From Paenibacillus rhizosphaerae (lineage in GTDB: Bacteria > Bacillota > Bacilli > Paenibacillales > Paenibacillaceae): 64,000 nucleotides of DNA. Every line of letters begins with the position of its first letter. Position 1 is the first letter of the stretch. Both the position numbers and the translations under genes were made by a program. The notes beneath the pieces were generated by a model. It searched no databases, had not been told where the DNA came from, and saw only the letters and a list, made by a program, of their open reading frames with translations. The stretch is taken from positions 248,001 to 312,000 of the forward strand of contig NZ_JACHXJ010000007.1 of NCBI RefSeq assembly GCF_014192015.1. The letters are read 5' to 3'. Shown piece after piece: positions 53,350 through 62,368 of this stretch.

Positions 53350-54135
53350 ATGCTGCACGCATCGCCGTCATCTTTTGAAATATTGCCGTCCCTCGCCAAA
53401 ATTGTGTGCGAGCCTGGCTGGAAATGGCAGAAGCGCGAGAAGGCGCTGGAAAATTACGATTTATTTTATGTATGGAGCGGGGAAGGGACCGTGATCCGGA
53501 ACGACGAGCCGTATGAGGTCGGCAAGGGGAGCTGCTTCCTGTTCAGGCCCGGCGATCACACGAGCGCCACGCACAACCCGCAGAAGCCGCTGGTTCTGAC
53601 TTACAGCCACTTTCGTGTGTCCGAACCCGTGACGGATATTCCGCTGCCATACCGCAAGCTGACGGAAACCGTTGACTTTGAATACATGCTGGCCCGTTAC
53701 GTCAGGCTGTTTCTTGTTAACACCTACGCCGCCCAGGAAGAGGGGCAGCTCATCCTGAAGCAGCTGATGATCCATCTGCTCCGGCACGACCGGCAGCAAC
53801 CGGAGGAGAAGAAGGTAAGCAACCAGCTGACCGAGGTGATCCACGAGATCGCCAATTACATTCAGCAGCATCCCGGCTTACCGCATCGGGTCGAAGATCT
53901 GGCGGCACGCGCCGGGTTGTCGCCGCGGTATTTCTCGATCAAATTCAAGGAGCTGATCGGTTCACCCGTCCAGTCCTACATTATCCGGACGCGGATCGAC
54001 CGGGCGCAGCATCTGCTCCTGCATGCCGGCATGAACGTCACGGAGGTGGCGGATGCACTCGGATACCGCGACATTTTTTTCTTCAGCCGGCAATTCAAGC
54101 AGTATACAGGCAAGAATCCGTCCGAAATCCGGTAA
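53350..54135 (+). CDS. AraC-family transcriptional regulator
   Basis: 261-residue regulator with an N-terminal cupin-like sensing domain (about 20-130, with GEGTVIRNDEPYEVGKGSCFLF) and a C-terminal double helix-turn-helix (about 165-260, VEDLAARAGLSPRYFSIKF and VTEVADALGYRDIFFFSRQFK). ATG 53350 is preferred; G-rich RBS at 53334-53340. The upstream 190 bases hold no convincing gene, only short frames with RBS-like sequences. Target genes unknown; sugar-related AraC proteins of this size are common in Paenibacillus. Confidence 0.85.
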   Translation: MLHASPSSFEILPSLAKIVCEPGWKWQKREKALENYDLFYVWSGEGTVIRNDEPYEVGKGSCFLFRPGDHTSATHNPQKPLVLTYSHFRVSEPVTDIPLPYRKLTETVDFEYMLARYVRLFLVNTYAAQEEGQLILKQLMIHLLRHDRQQPEEKKVSNQLTEVIHEIANYIQQHPGLPHRVEDLAARAGLSPRYFSIKFKELIGSPVQSYIIRTRIDRAQHLLLHAGMNVTEVADALGYRDIFFFSRQFKQYTGKNPSEIR

Positions 54136-54226
54136 ATGTTACCTGCTGTTTCGCGGTCTTCCCCTTTCGGGTAATAAGCTTCAAGCTTGCAAATGCACCG
54201 AAAAAACGAAGGGAGGAAAGAATCGG

Positions 54227-54349
54227 ATGAACAGACGGCGGATTCGCAGGCGTGACGGGTATGCCGCAGCTGCGGCGGCGCGGGGGAAATGCCGTAACCG
54301 GATGCGCCGGTTCAGACCGGTCAGCATCATGAGCGACGTATGGTTTTAA
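54227..54349 (+). CDS. Possible small very basic protein
   Basis: 40-residue frame from ATG 54227 with a good GGGAGGAAAG RBS, rich in arginine (MNRRRIRRRDGYAAAAAARG...). It is followed by a strong terminator at 54412. I do not recognise it. Composition is unusual, and the frame could be spurious, but RBS plus terminator argue for a short transcript unit after the AraC gene. Confidence 0.35.
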   Translation: MNRRRIRRRDGYAAAAAARGKCRNRMRRFRPVSIMSDVWF

Positions 54350-54411
54350 CCCCACTCGTTAACCTTTTTTTATGAACTTCATCACACATGATATAAATGA
54401 TGTCTTAAGAG

Positions 54412-54447
54412 CAGCGCCGGGATGCCAGCCCGCCGCTGTTTTTTTGC
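54412..54447 (+). terminator. Terminator after the AraC/small-protein region
   Basis: CAGCG and CCGGG pair with CCCG and CGCTG (54412-54438), followed by seven T. Confidence 0.65.
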
Positions 54448-54587
54448 GTGCGCATCATTAGATTGAAATCGTCTTTAGTACGGGAACCGGAGAGAACGCT
54501 GCTCTTGTTGTACGCTCTCCCCCGGCCTGCCGGCTTATGGTATGCTGTTGGGAGCAAGGTGTTAAGCAGAGGATGGAGGATAGCGAA

Positions 54588-55583
54588 ATGAATGAAGCAT
54601 TCGGAGTAGATTCGGAGGACAGCCTGCGCCTCCTGCTGGTTCAGGCGGAGCAGGTGCTGATTTCCGCACTGGAGAAGTTTGGCATTAAAGAGGAGCAGGC
54701 GGAATTTATTCAAATTTCAGACCATATGACCTACCGGGTGAGCGCGCGGCCCAGCCGCAAATTTTTGCTGCGGATCCATCCGGTGTCGGCCGACGTATCG
54801 GCCATCCGTTCGGAAATGATGTGGCTGAATTGGCTTTCTTCCCAAGGCCTGCCGGTTCCGGAGGGCGTCGCGGACCGGGAAGGGAATACCGTGGCGATCT
54901 GCGAGGCGGACCGGAACCAGGGCTGGCCGGTGACGCTGCTGCGCTGGATCGAGGGAGAGCATGCGGAGGGGGGCCTCGATGACAGGCAGGTGTACCGGAT
55001 GGGCGCGCTTATGGCCAAGCTTCACCAGGCTGCACAGAGCTTTGTTCCCCCGGAAGGGTTCGTCAGACCCGAATGGGGGGCTGCGAGCCTGACAGAAGAT
55101 ATGCAGCGGCTGGAACGGCGGCACCGCGCCTTTCTGAGTTCCGATGAATGGGCGCTTTATGTGCAGGCGGCGGATCAAATCAGAGGGCGAATCGCCGCAT
55201 GGCCTCCGGGTCCTTCCCGGTACGGCATGATCCATGCGGATCTCCACGAAGGGAACGTTGTATTCAAGGATGGGGAACCTTGTCCTATCGATTTTGGCCG
55301 CTGCGGGTTCGGTTATTATGCATACGACTTGGCGCAGGCGCTCATCGGTTTATACCCGTCACAGCGGAGCATGCTGCTGGATGGGTATGAAAGCATTCGC
55401 CTTCTTCCGAAGGAGAGCGTGTCCCTGCTGGAAACCTTTTTCCTGCAGGCGGTTCTGGAGAATCAGGCGTTTCACGCCGGCAATCCGCAGGAAATTCCGT
55501 CGCTGAAGGAACAGAAGGGGTATATTCTGTCCGCGATCCGCAGCTACCTGGCGGGTGAGCCGTTTCTGTTTCCAGGGAAATAA
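54588..55583 (+). CDS. Phosphotransferase-family (APH-like) kinase
   Basis: 331-residue protein of the aminoglycoside-phosphotransferase/choline-kinase fold. The Brenner motif is IHADLHEGNVVF (catalytic Asp and Asn) and the metal-binding IDFGRCGFG follows; an N-lobe lysine region is FLLRIHP. ATG 54588 is eight bases after GGAGG; the frame from 54537 begins earlier without an RBS. Such Bacillus proteins phosphorylate diverse small alcohols or sugars; no resistance role is implied. It is 25 bases ahead of the next SDR gene, probably one transcript. Confidence 0.85.
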   Translation: MNEAFGVDSEDSLRLLLVQAEQVLISALEKFGIKEEQAEFIQISDHMTYRVSARPSRKFLLRIHPVSADVSAIRSEMMWLNWLSSQGLPVPEGVADREGNTVAICEADRNQGWPVTLLRWIEGEHAEGGLDDRQVYRMGALMAKLHQAAQSFVPPEGFVRPEWGAASLTEDMQRLERRHRAFLSSDEWALYVQAADQIRGRIAAWPPGPSRYGMIHADLHEGNVVFKDGEPCPIDFGRCGFGYYAYDLAQALIGLYPSQRSMLLDGYESIRLLPKESVSLLETFFLQAVLENQAFHAGNPQEIPSLKEQKGYILSAIRSYLAGEPFLFPGK

Positions 55584-55608
55584 CATCTGAACGGGGAGTG
55601 GAGCGCAA

Positions 55609-56466
55609 TTGGGAGTACATAATGAGCGGCCGGTGGTGTTGGTCACGGGCAGTTCCAGCGGCTTCGGGCTGCTGGCCAGCGTGGAGCTGGCTGCCTGCGG
55701 ATACACGGTTTTTGCCGGCATGCGAAGGCCGGAAGCGAGCGGGGAGCTGATGAACGCTGCGCAGACGGCGGGGGTCAGAGCGCATATTCATGTGGTTAGA
55801 CTGGATGTGACGGACGGGGGACAGGTGCTTGAGGCGGTAACGGGCATCCTGAAGTCCCACGGACGCATTGACGCGCTTGTGAACAATGCGGGCACCGCAT
55901 ACGGAGGAATGATCGAGGAGATCCCGATGGACGTGTGGAAGGCGCAGCTGGAAACGAATTTCTTCGGGATGGTTGCAGTCACCCAGGCCGTCCTTCCCGC
56001 GATGAGGGAGGCGCGGAAGGGAAAAATCATTCAGATCAGCAGCGTCAGCGGAGCTGTCGGATTTCCCGGCTTTAGCCCCTACGTCTCGTCAAAGTTTGCT
56101 GTCGAGGGCTTCAGCGAATGCCTTGCCCTGGAAATGCGGCCATTCGGCGTCGATGTCGTTGTGGTGGAGCCGGGGGCGTACGGAACGGCCATTTGGGACA
56201 AAGGCTTTGCGCAGATGAGCGCCGCCCATCAGTCGCCCTACGAGCGGATGCTGAGCCAGGTGATGGCCTTTACCCGTGACGGCGCCGGCCAGCGCGGCGA
56301 TCCGGGCGATGTGGCCCGGGTGATCGCGAGAATCGCGCGTATGAACAAGCCGGCATTCCGCTACGCCCTGCCTGCCGGGACGCGCTGGACGATGAAGGCC
56401 AAGCAGCTGCTTCCGGGCCGGTGGTTTCAGCGGATCATGCTCGCACTCTTAAGCAAAAAAGGCTGA
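55609..56466 (+). CDS. Short-chain dehydrogenase/reductase
   Basis: 285-residue SDR with cofactor motif TGSSSGFG, NNAG, catalytic QISSVSGAVG and SPYVSSK. Extended C-terminus (about 240-285) beyond the classical core, basic and hydrophobic. TTG 55609 follows GGGGAGTGG. It resembles SDRs annotated as retinol or 17-beta-hydroxysteroid dehydrogenase-like; the bacterial substrate is unknown. Probably co-transcribed with the preceding kinase. Confidence 0.85.
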   Translation: MGVHNERPVVLVTGSSSGFGLLASVELAACGYTVFAGMRRPEASGELMNAAQTAGVRAHIHVVRLDVTDGGQVLEAVTGILKSHGRIDALVNNAGTAYGGMIEEIPMDVWKAQLETNFFGMVAVTQAVLPAMREARKGKIIQISSVSGAVGFPGFSPYVSSKFAVEGFSECLALEMRPFGVDVVVVEPGAYGTAIWDKGFAQMSAAHQSPYERMLSQVMAFTRDGAGQRGDPGDVARVIARIARMNKPAFRYALPAGTRWTMKAKQLLPGRWFQRIMLALLSKKG

Positions 56467-56492
56467 GCCGGATTCGTTCCGGTTCAGCTTTT
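56455..56492. terminator. Bidirectional terminator overlapping two stop codons
   Basis: GCTGAGCCGGA (56462-56472) pairs with TCCGGTTCAGC (56478-56488), flanked by six A and four T. It includes the last codon of the SDR and the stop of psd. Confidence 0.8.
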
Positions 56493-57278
56493 ATGCGGTT
56501 GCAGCTGACCGAGCAGCTGGCCCATGCGGACGTGGTCTCCGGTCTGGAGGTCTGTCCGTGGGGTGAACGCGCCGTCCTGGATCAGCAGCACGACGGTCGA
56601 ACCGAACTCAAAATAGGCGAGCGGATCGCCGTTACGCCAGGAATTGGCGGTTTCGTCGTCGTAGCGGATGCTGCTGACATTCATGGCGCCGACCTTGACG
56701 ACTGCGACTTCTCCCAGGGCTCCCTTGATATACGTAATCAGCCTCTCATTGCGGCACAGCACGGATTTCATCTGGGTCATGCCAAATTCATTGACCGGGT
56801 AGCATCGTCCCTTGATATGCTCGCTCTCCACCTTCACGCCTGTGATTGGAGAGTGGATACGGTGATAATCGGTAGGGCTGAGGTACAGCACGAAGACATA
56901 GCCATGTTTATATAACTCCAGGTGGGGAGAGAAATTGAGCAGCTCCGCCACCGAATAGTCCTGCCCTTTCACGTTCAGAATTGTGCCTGAGGTGATTTCA
57001 CCCATTGCGGTGATCTTGGCGTCGACCGGGCTCGTGAGCACGTGCTCGCCTTCGTGCACGGGACGCATGCCGGGCTTCAGCCGCCGCGAAAAAAAATCGT
57101 TGAGCGTGCGGTATTCATAGATTTCTTTCTCCGCTTCATGCGCCGGGATCTGATAGCTTTTGATAAACGTAGGGATGACCCCTCTGCTGAGCCGGCTGTG
57201 CGAGAAGCGTCCCATCATGGAAGAGAGCCACTTTCGCGAGGAGAGCTCTGTCATGAGCCGCAGTAATTTCCTTATCAT
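56484..57278 (-). CDS. psd: Phosphatidylserine decarboxylase proenzyme
   Basis: 264-residue membrane-associated enzyme making phosphatidylethanolamine. The self-cleavage site is the serine of GST in YFEFGSTVVLL (near residue 230), which becomes the pyruvoyl group of the alpha subunit. Other family blocks: RTLNDFFSRRLK, SPVDAKI, LYLSPTDYHRIHSP (with catalytic histidines). ATG 57278 is about eight bases after GGGAGA and gives the length of B. subtilis Psd. pssA is not in the window. It converges on the SDR gene. Confidence 0.93.
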   Translation of the reverse strand: MIRKLLRLMTELSSRKWLSSMMGRFSHSRLSRGVIPTFIKSYQIPAHEAEKEIYEYRTLNDFFSRRLKPGMRPVHEGEHVLTSPVDAKITAMGEITSGTILNVKGQDYSVAELLNFSPHLELYKHGYVFVLYLSPTDYHRIHSPITGVKVESEHIKGRCYPVNEFGMTQMKSVLCRNERLITYIKGALGEVAVVKVGAMNVSSIRYDDETANSWRNGDPLAYFEFGSTVVLLIQDGAFTPRTDLQTGDHVRMGQLLGQLQPHKS

Positions 57279-57564
57279 GCCTAATCTCCCTTCCATACGT
57301 GCCTGTAGCACTCTGAAATATATTGACATAGAACGGCTATCAAATCAATATGCAACAAAGGCTGGAAACCGCCCCGGAGAAAAATGGTATTGCCAATCCT
57401 TCGAGGATCATGTATTTTGGAATCAATACGGGCCCGATGCCAACTCATCACGGCGAGTGCCTGTTACACGGAAGCAAGCCCAAGCATCTTATCGCTGTCC
57501 ACAGCGATGGTTCGGGGATCCGGAGGCGGAATGCCGCGCCTTGCGTTTATCCGTGTACATATGG
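57279..57564. other. Non-coding region upstream of the TPP riboswitch
   Basis: About 285 bases. TTGACA at 57323-57328 with a weak -10 CAATAT at 57346-57351 may be the riboswitch promoter, or the region may hold the psd promoter on the other strand. Open frames here (57350-57652) lack RBSs and family resemblance. Confidence 0.5.
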
Positions 57565-57715
57565 GAATACGGGAGCTCGAGCGAATCGGGCTGAGAGTGC
57601 AGCTAATGAACCGCTGCTGACCGGGAATCTGATCTGGATAATGCCAGCGTAGAGAATTCAAGTCCTTTTTTGGGCTTATTTGACGATCTCCCTCGCTTAT
57701 CCAGGGGGTTTTTTT
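57565..57715 (+). ncRNA. TPP (THI-box) riboswitch with terminator
   Basis: The aptamer includes GGGCTGAGAGTGC (57588-57600) and GGAATCTGATCTGGATAATG followed by CCAGCGTAGAGA (57623-57654), a near match to the THI-box consensus. The platform terminator is CTCCCT (57688-57693) pairing with AGGGGG (57703-57708) and seven T. TPP binding should repress the HMP/thiamine importer genes that follow. Confidence 0.93.
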
Positions 57716-57751
57716 ATTGCCCAATTTTGGAGAAGGAAAGGATGTTGTCAA

Positions 57752-58363
57752 ATGAACAGCAGTACGATGCAGTTGGATCGACCGAAGGGGTTGAAGCTCA
57801 GCGACCTGCTCGTGACGATTCTGCTATCCCTCGTGATCGGGGTGGTGTACCATTTCTGGGGGTCGGTGAACGACTTGTTCAAGCCGCTGTTTTTCCAGGC
57901 GGATGAGTTGATGTACGGCATGTGGTTCCTCGCTTCGACGCTTGCCGCGCTGCTGATCCGCAAGCCCGGCGTAGCCCTACTGGCCGAGGTTGCCGCGGCT
58001 CACGTAGAAATTCTGTTCGGCAGCGAGTGGGGCCTTCAGCTGGCGATTTACGGCGTGGCGCAAGGTCTTGCCGCGGAGCTGATCTTCGCCCTGTTCCGTT
58101 ACCGCAAATTTTCCATGGGGGTAGCGGCGCTGGCCGGGATGGCTTCGGGATTGGGATCATTCCTGGTGGATGTGTACTACGGCTACGTCACGGACTATAC
58201 GACATGGATGATTGTGTTTAAGTATGTGATGCGGTTAATCAGCTCGGCGGTACTTGCAGGTTACTTGGCGTACGCCCTGACCAAAGCGCTGGAAGCAACC
58301 GGAGTAACCCAACTGCTCCGGCCGGTGACGGCTAAGGATTATGAAGCGCTCGATCATGATTGA
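57752..58363 (+). CDS. ykoE: Thiamine/HMP-precursor ECF transporter S component YkoE
   Basis: 203-residue membrane protein with about six spans of the YkoE family, the substrate-binding subunit of the ECF transporter for hydroxymethylpyrimidine-type thiamine precursors. ATG 57752 follows AAGGAAAGG; the frame from 57680 lies in the leader. It is first behind the TPP riboswitch, and ykoD overlaps or abuts its end. The usual ykoF gene (thiamine-binding soluble protein) is absent here. Confidence 0.9.
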   Translation: MNSSTMQLDRPKGLKLSDLLVTILLSLVIGVVYHFWGSVNDLFKPLFFQADELMYGMWFLASTLAALLIRKPGVALLAEVAAAHVEILFGSEWGLQLAIYGVAQGLAAELIFALFRYRKFSMGVAALAGMASGLGSFLVDVYYGYVTDYTTWMIVFKYVMRLISSAVLAGYLAYALTKALEATGVTQLLRPVTAKDYEALDHD

Positions 58364-58385
58364 GGCTAACCGGGGAGTCGCGACG

Positions 58386-59963
58386 ATGCAGTCGGCGGTG
58401 CATGAGACGGATCAAGGAGCGGATCAAAGAGCGGACCAAGGGAGAGGGCAAATCGCCGTTTCGGTAACGGACCTGCGCCTTAAATTTCCGGGCGAGAAGG
58501 CCTTCGTGTTCAAGGATGTTTCCCTGTCGGTGCCGGCCGGGGAAAAAGTGCTTCTGCTCGGCCCGAGCGGATGCGGGAAATCTACGCTGCTGCAGGTGCT
58601 CGGCGGGTTGATTCCGGCGGTCATCGACGTCCCGCTCAAATACGCGGACATCCGGAAGCCCCGATCGAGCGGGTATGTATTTCAGGACCCGGATACCCAG
58701 TTCTGCATGCCGTATGTCGATGAGGAGCTGGCGTTTGTGCTGGAGAACCGCCAAGTAGCCAGGGAGGATATGGTTCCCCGGATGCGGGAGGTGCTCGGCC
58801 GGGTCGGCCTGGACCTTGAAGAGCTGCACATTCCGATTGAACGGCTGTCCCTGGGGATGAAGCAGCGCCTCGCGCTCGCTTCAGTCCTCCTGTTGGAACC
58901 AGAGGTGCTCCTGCTGGATGAGCCCTCGGCGCTGCTGGACCCCGAGGGGAGACAGCAAATTTGGGAGGCCGTTCGCGGCGTATCGGCCGGGCGGACCGTG
59001 CTGATCGTCGAGCACCGGATCGAAGAAATCGTGGATTGGGTCGACCGGATCGTTTTATTCGCGCCGGACGGAAGCATTCTGGCCGACGGCAAGCCGGCCG
59101 AAATCTTCACGGCGTACCGCAGGACCCTGCAGGAGAACGGCATTTGGTATCCCGGAGTTTGGGAGGATTATATCCGTCACCGGGATACATGGAACACCGG
59201 TCGGGTGCAATCCCCTCAGCAAGGCGCGGACTTGGCGGAGCCGGTCCTCTCCTTACGGGGCTTTGTCGGTCTCCGCGGAAATGCGCCGGCAATCATGGTG
59301 GAAGAAGCGGAAGTACATGCCGGCGATTTTATCGCCATTGTCGGGCCTAACGGGGCGGGAAAAAGCTCCCTGCTTCTGAGCCTGATGCAGCTTCTTCCGA
59401 CAGCCGGCAGCTACGTGCTGGAAGGCAGACTGCTGCAGGGAAGGGGCAGGAAGAGGACCTGCCCTTCAGACCGGATCGGATTCGTGTTTCAGAACCCGGA
59501 GTTTCAGTTTGTGGCCCAGACGGTACTGGAGGAGACGGCCTTTTCCCTTCATATGCAGGGCGGCATGTCGCGGGCCGAAGTGGAGCGTAAGGCCGAAGAC
59601 TGCCTTAAGACGTTTCATTTGCACGGCTTGGAGAGCCGGCATCCGTATCAGCTCTCGACCGGACAGAAACGCAGGCTGAGCGTCGCCACCGCCGCGGTGC
59701 GCCGCCAGGCGGTGCTGCTATTGGATGAACCGACATTCGGACAGGATGCCCGCAATGCTTTTGCCATCCTGGAATACTGCGAAGCGCTGCGCCGCAGCGG
59801 CACGGCGATCGTCATGGTGACGCATGAGCGAGAAATCGCTGAACTGGCCGCTACCCAGGTATGGGAAATCCGCGGCGGAACTCTGACGGCGATCAGGCCC
59901 GGGGGGCGGATGCTTAAGGGAGACGGCGCAGCTTCGGATGCACAGGGGGAGGTGAGCGGATGA
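58386..59963 (+). CDS. ykoD: ECF transporter double ATPase YkoD
   Basis: 525-residue energy-coupling ATPase with two ABC domains in tandem. First: GPSGCGKST, signature LSLGMKQR, LLLDEPSALLDP. Second: GPNGAGKSS, LSTGQKRR, LLLDEPTFGQD. ATG 58386 is eight bases after GGGGAG; ATG 58341 or 58356 inside ykoE are alternatives that would overlap it by 23 or 8 bases. The N-terminal 20 residues are Asp/Gln/Gly-rich and unusual. Works with YkoE and YkoC. Confidence 0.92.
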   Translation: MQSAVHETDQGADQRADQGRGQIAVSVTDLRLKFPGEKAFVFKDVSLSVPAGEKVLLLGPSGCGKSTLLQVLGGLIPAVIDVPLKYADIRKPRSSGYVFQDPDTQFCMPYVDEELAFVLENRQVAREDMVPRMREVLGRVGLDLEELHIPIERLSLGMKQRLALASVLLLEPEVLLLDEPSALLDPEGRQQIWEAVRGVSAGRTVLIVEHRIEEIVDWVDRIVLFAPDGSILADGKPAEIFTAYRRTLQENGIWYPGVWEDYIRHRDTWNTGRVQSPQQGADLAEPVLSLRGFVGLRGNAPAIMVEEAEVHAGDFIAIVGPNGAGKSSLLLSLMQLLPTAGSYVLEGRLLQGRGRKRTCPSDRIGFVFQNPEFQFVAQTVLEETAFSLHMQGGMSRAEVERKAEDCLKTFHLHGLESRHPYQLSTGQKRRLSVATAAVRRQAVLLLDEPTFGQDARNAFAILEYCEALRRSGTAIVMVTHEREIAELAATQVWEIRGGTLTAIRPGGRMLKGDGAASDAQGEVSG

Positions 59964-60772
59964 ACCGATTTTTGACCCCAAGCCGTCTTACCTGGCTTCA
60001 CCGGGCGAATCCCTCGTTGAAGCTCGCCGTGCTGATCATATTGTTTATCGTTACGGTTCAGACGCGGAGCATTGATTTTGCCGTCTACCAGGCCGCGGTC
60101 TACATCGCCGTCCTGTTTCTGTTTAGCGGTTATCCGGCATGGAAGGTATCGCTGCTCGTTCTCTCCTTCAGCCTCGTATTCGTTTCTTCGTCCCTGACGA
60201 TGATCCTATTCGGGAAAGGGGACCATGTCTGGTGGCAGTGGGGGCTGTTCCGCGTATCCGAGGAAAGCTTCTACCGCGGGCTGCACCTGGGATTCCGGGC
60301 GATTGCCTTTGCGGCAGAAGGATTGCTCTTCGTCATGACTACCCCGTCCGTCAAACTGTTCTATTCGCTGATGCAAAATTTTCGCCTTCCCCCCAAATTC
60401 GCATACAGCTTCATGGCATCGATCCGGCTGCTGTCCATCGTTTGGGAGGAGTTTCTGATCCGCAGGCAGGCGCTGCGGATCCGCGGCGTGCGGACAGGGC
60501 GGGGGCTGAGTGGCCTCCTTGAGCATGTCCGGCTGTATGCGGTGCCGCTGCTGTCGCAGAGCATCCGCCGGGCGCACCGCGTGGCCGTGGCGATGGAAGC
60601 GAAGCAGTTCAGCGGGTCGGGGCGCAGAACGTACTATTATCCGTCGGCTTTCAGCAGATACGACGGCCTGGCGGTTCTCATGTTCGTCATCGCCCTTGCA
60701 GCTGCATACTATGCGGCCGCTGCCGTTCCCTGGTTCGGCATCGAAGATGTCAGGTACCATGGACAAGGTTGA
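59960..60772 (+). CDS. ykoC: ECF transporter transmembrane T component YkoC
   Basis: 270-residue energy-coupling T protein (CbiQ/EcfT family), with about five spans and the coupling-helix motif ARIRGV-like RRQALRIRGVRTGRG (about 168-182), plus a second Ala-Arg region VAMEAKQF. The ATG overlaps the ykoD stop by the classic ATGA. It links the ATPase to YkoE. A weak hairpin follows at 60813-60841. Confidence 0.9.
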   Translation: MNRFLTPSRLTWLHRANPSLKLAVLIILFIVTVQTRSIDFAVYQAAVYIAVLFLFSGYPAWKVSLLVLSFSLVFVSSSLTMILFGKGDHVWWQWGLFRVSEESFYRGLHLGFRAIAFAAEGLLFVMTTPSVKLFYSLMQNFRLPPKFAYSFMASIRLLSIVWEEFLIRRQALRIRGVRTGRGLSGLLEHVRLYAVPLLSQSIRRAHRVAVAMEAKQFSGSGRRTYYYPSAFSRYDGLAVLMFVIALAAAYYAAAAVPWFGIEDVRYHGQG

Positions 60773-60812
60773 GCCGTATGATAGCTATTAGCCGATGTGT
60801 AAAAACACAGAG

Positions 60813-60841
60813 CCGGAAAGCCGCATGGGTGGACTTTCCGG
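60813..60841. terminator. Hairpin between ykoC and the convergent ATP-grasp gene
   Basis: CCGGAAAG (60813-60820) pairs with CTTTCCGG (60834-60841). No long T tract on either side, so terminator strength is uncertain. Confidence 0.45.
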
Positions 60842-60895
60842 TCTCTTGCTTATGTCAGGTATTTGGTTTTCAGATGGCAGCGGCCGGCAATACGG

Positions 60896-62005
60896 TTACA
60901 ATACCGCGCCGGCATGCTGCCGATTCACCAGATACCGGGCATAGGCCATCGGCTCGCGATACGTATTTTTCCATTGCTGATTCATTCCGGCCTTTTGAAA
61001 TCCATAGCGTTGGTCCCGTCCGTTGCATTCGATAAAATACGGCATGCCGCTGGCGGTGACGCCGATATCCAGCCCCAGATCCGCCGTAAAGGGCAGGTGC
61101 TGCTCCAGCTGCCGGACGACCTGGAAGGCGAGATGGTGCACGCGTTCCACAACTCTGTCCACCGGTATTCCGGGCAGGCTTTTGGCCAGGATCGGTTCAG
61201 CCGGAAAGGCCTTGCCGCCTTGGGCCACATTGGAGACAAACATCCGGGAAGCAGCGACTTTGGCATACATCCCCGTAAGGTTCCAGCTGCCGCTGATCCC
61301 CCGTTGTATGGATACGCGGAGGTCGTAAGGGCGCTGCTTATATTCGGCCAACGCGATCCGCTCCTGAACGAGAAAGGGCACCTGGGATATCCGGCGGAGC
61401 AGGATGCCCGGAAGCCGGTGGCTGTGGATCCGGACCGTCGTCCATCCCCTGGATCTGCCGGTTCTGGCGTACGTTAAATACCAGTGCGGACCGCTGGCAT
61501 GAAGCCGCATAATTCCCCTGCCAACGCTGCCGGTGCAGGGTTTTAATATTAAATCGCGATACCGCCGCATCATATCCTGGATAGAGGAAGGAGAAGCGGC
61601 AGTCGTATATGGGAGATGCTGTGCCAGCAGCGGGTCGGCGGCAAGCAGGTGATGAATTTGGTCCTTCCCGTACCGGTTATTGCCGTTAAAAATAATGTAG
61701 CCTTCGTTCAAAAGCCGCTCTATTCTATTTTTTGATCGTGCGTCAAAGTAGATCGCCCGGTTATGAATGACTTTCGGCAGCGGAAGCCTGGTTTGAACGT
61801 ATTTCCCGCCTCTCAACACAAATGCCGTACATTCGCGGTGATCGATGTCGATATCCTGCAGTTTCATATAGCACGCGTTCAAGCCGAACATCCGGGCCGC
61901 CTCATCAAAATTTGCGAGGGATTCCGCTCCCGTCTTTCCGCCGGGAATTCCCCGGTGCACCGCCGCATTCAGCAGAATTCCTACATCAGAAATCCACACG
62001 TTCAT
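60896..62005 (-). CDS. YheC/YheD-family ATP-grasp protein, long form
   Basis: 369-residue member of the YheC/YheD endospore coat-associated family. An N-terminal domain (about 1-110; WISDVGILLNAAVHRGIPGG, then TRLPLPKVIHNRAIY) precedes an ATP-grasp core (about 110-335) with LILKPCTGSVGRGIM, PYDLRVSIQRG, GLDIGV and the metal-binding YFIECNGRDQR. ATG 62005 abuts AGGGAGGG; GTG 61999 (VWISDVG) has better RBS spacing and may be the true start. Related to the shorter protein at 15751. Product unknown; possibly a ligase making a spore-coat peptide bond (inference). Confidence 0.8.
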   Translation of the reverse strand: MNVWISDVGILLNAAVHRGIPGGKTGAESLANFDEAARMFGLNACYMKLQDIDIDHRECTAFVLRGGKYVQTRLPLPKVIHNRAIYFDARSKNRIERLLNEGYIIFNGNNRYGKDQIHHLLAADPLLAQHLPYTTAASPSSIQDMMRRYRDLILKPCTGSVGRGIMRLHASGPHWYLTYARTGRSRGWTTVRIHSHRLPGILLRRISQVPFLVQERIALAEYKQRPYDLRVSIQRGISGSWNLTGMYAKVAASRMFVSNVAQGGKAFPAEPILAKSLPGIPVDRVVERVHHLAFQVVRQLEQHLPFTADLGLDIGVTASGMPYFIECNGRDQRYGFQKAGMNQQWKNTYREPMAYARYLVNRQHAGAVL

Positions 62006-62368
62006 CCCTCCCTGGCATTCAGTCGTTCCACGTTTATATATCTTATGCCATAGATTGCTATAAGCAAGGGTCTTTGTCCGTGAGGTACAGCCTATTTTCA
62101 CATCACCCGCCGGACGAGCCGTACGGAGCGGTCTATCGTGGTCCGATACCTCTGCGTAGTTGGGAATATGTCCCCTCAAGCGTCTCCTAAACTTCACCGT
62201 TTTCACGTCGGCAAATCCCGCCAAACTGTCCACAGGAACGGTTTCTCCAGGCAAGACGGTCCGTTTCTCTAGGCCAAAATCGCGCAAAAACCGCCAAGTC
62301 AGTGACATCGGCCTATTTGTTCGCATATGATGCCCAAGATGCATCCGGTCAGGAAGGAGCGAGGTCTT
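62006..62368. other. Divergent intergenic region before the repeat protein
   Basis: About 360 bases with no gene. A CATATGAT near 62324 could be a sporulation-sigma -10, but no matching -35 was identified. Frames on the minus strand that extend to 62605 have no RBS and are rejected. Confidence 0.5.

Noticed and set aside
57350..57652. 100-codon frame upstream of ykoE
   Set aside because: It runs through the TPP aptamer and has no RBS or family resemblance.
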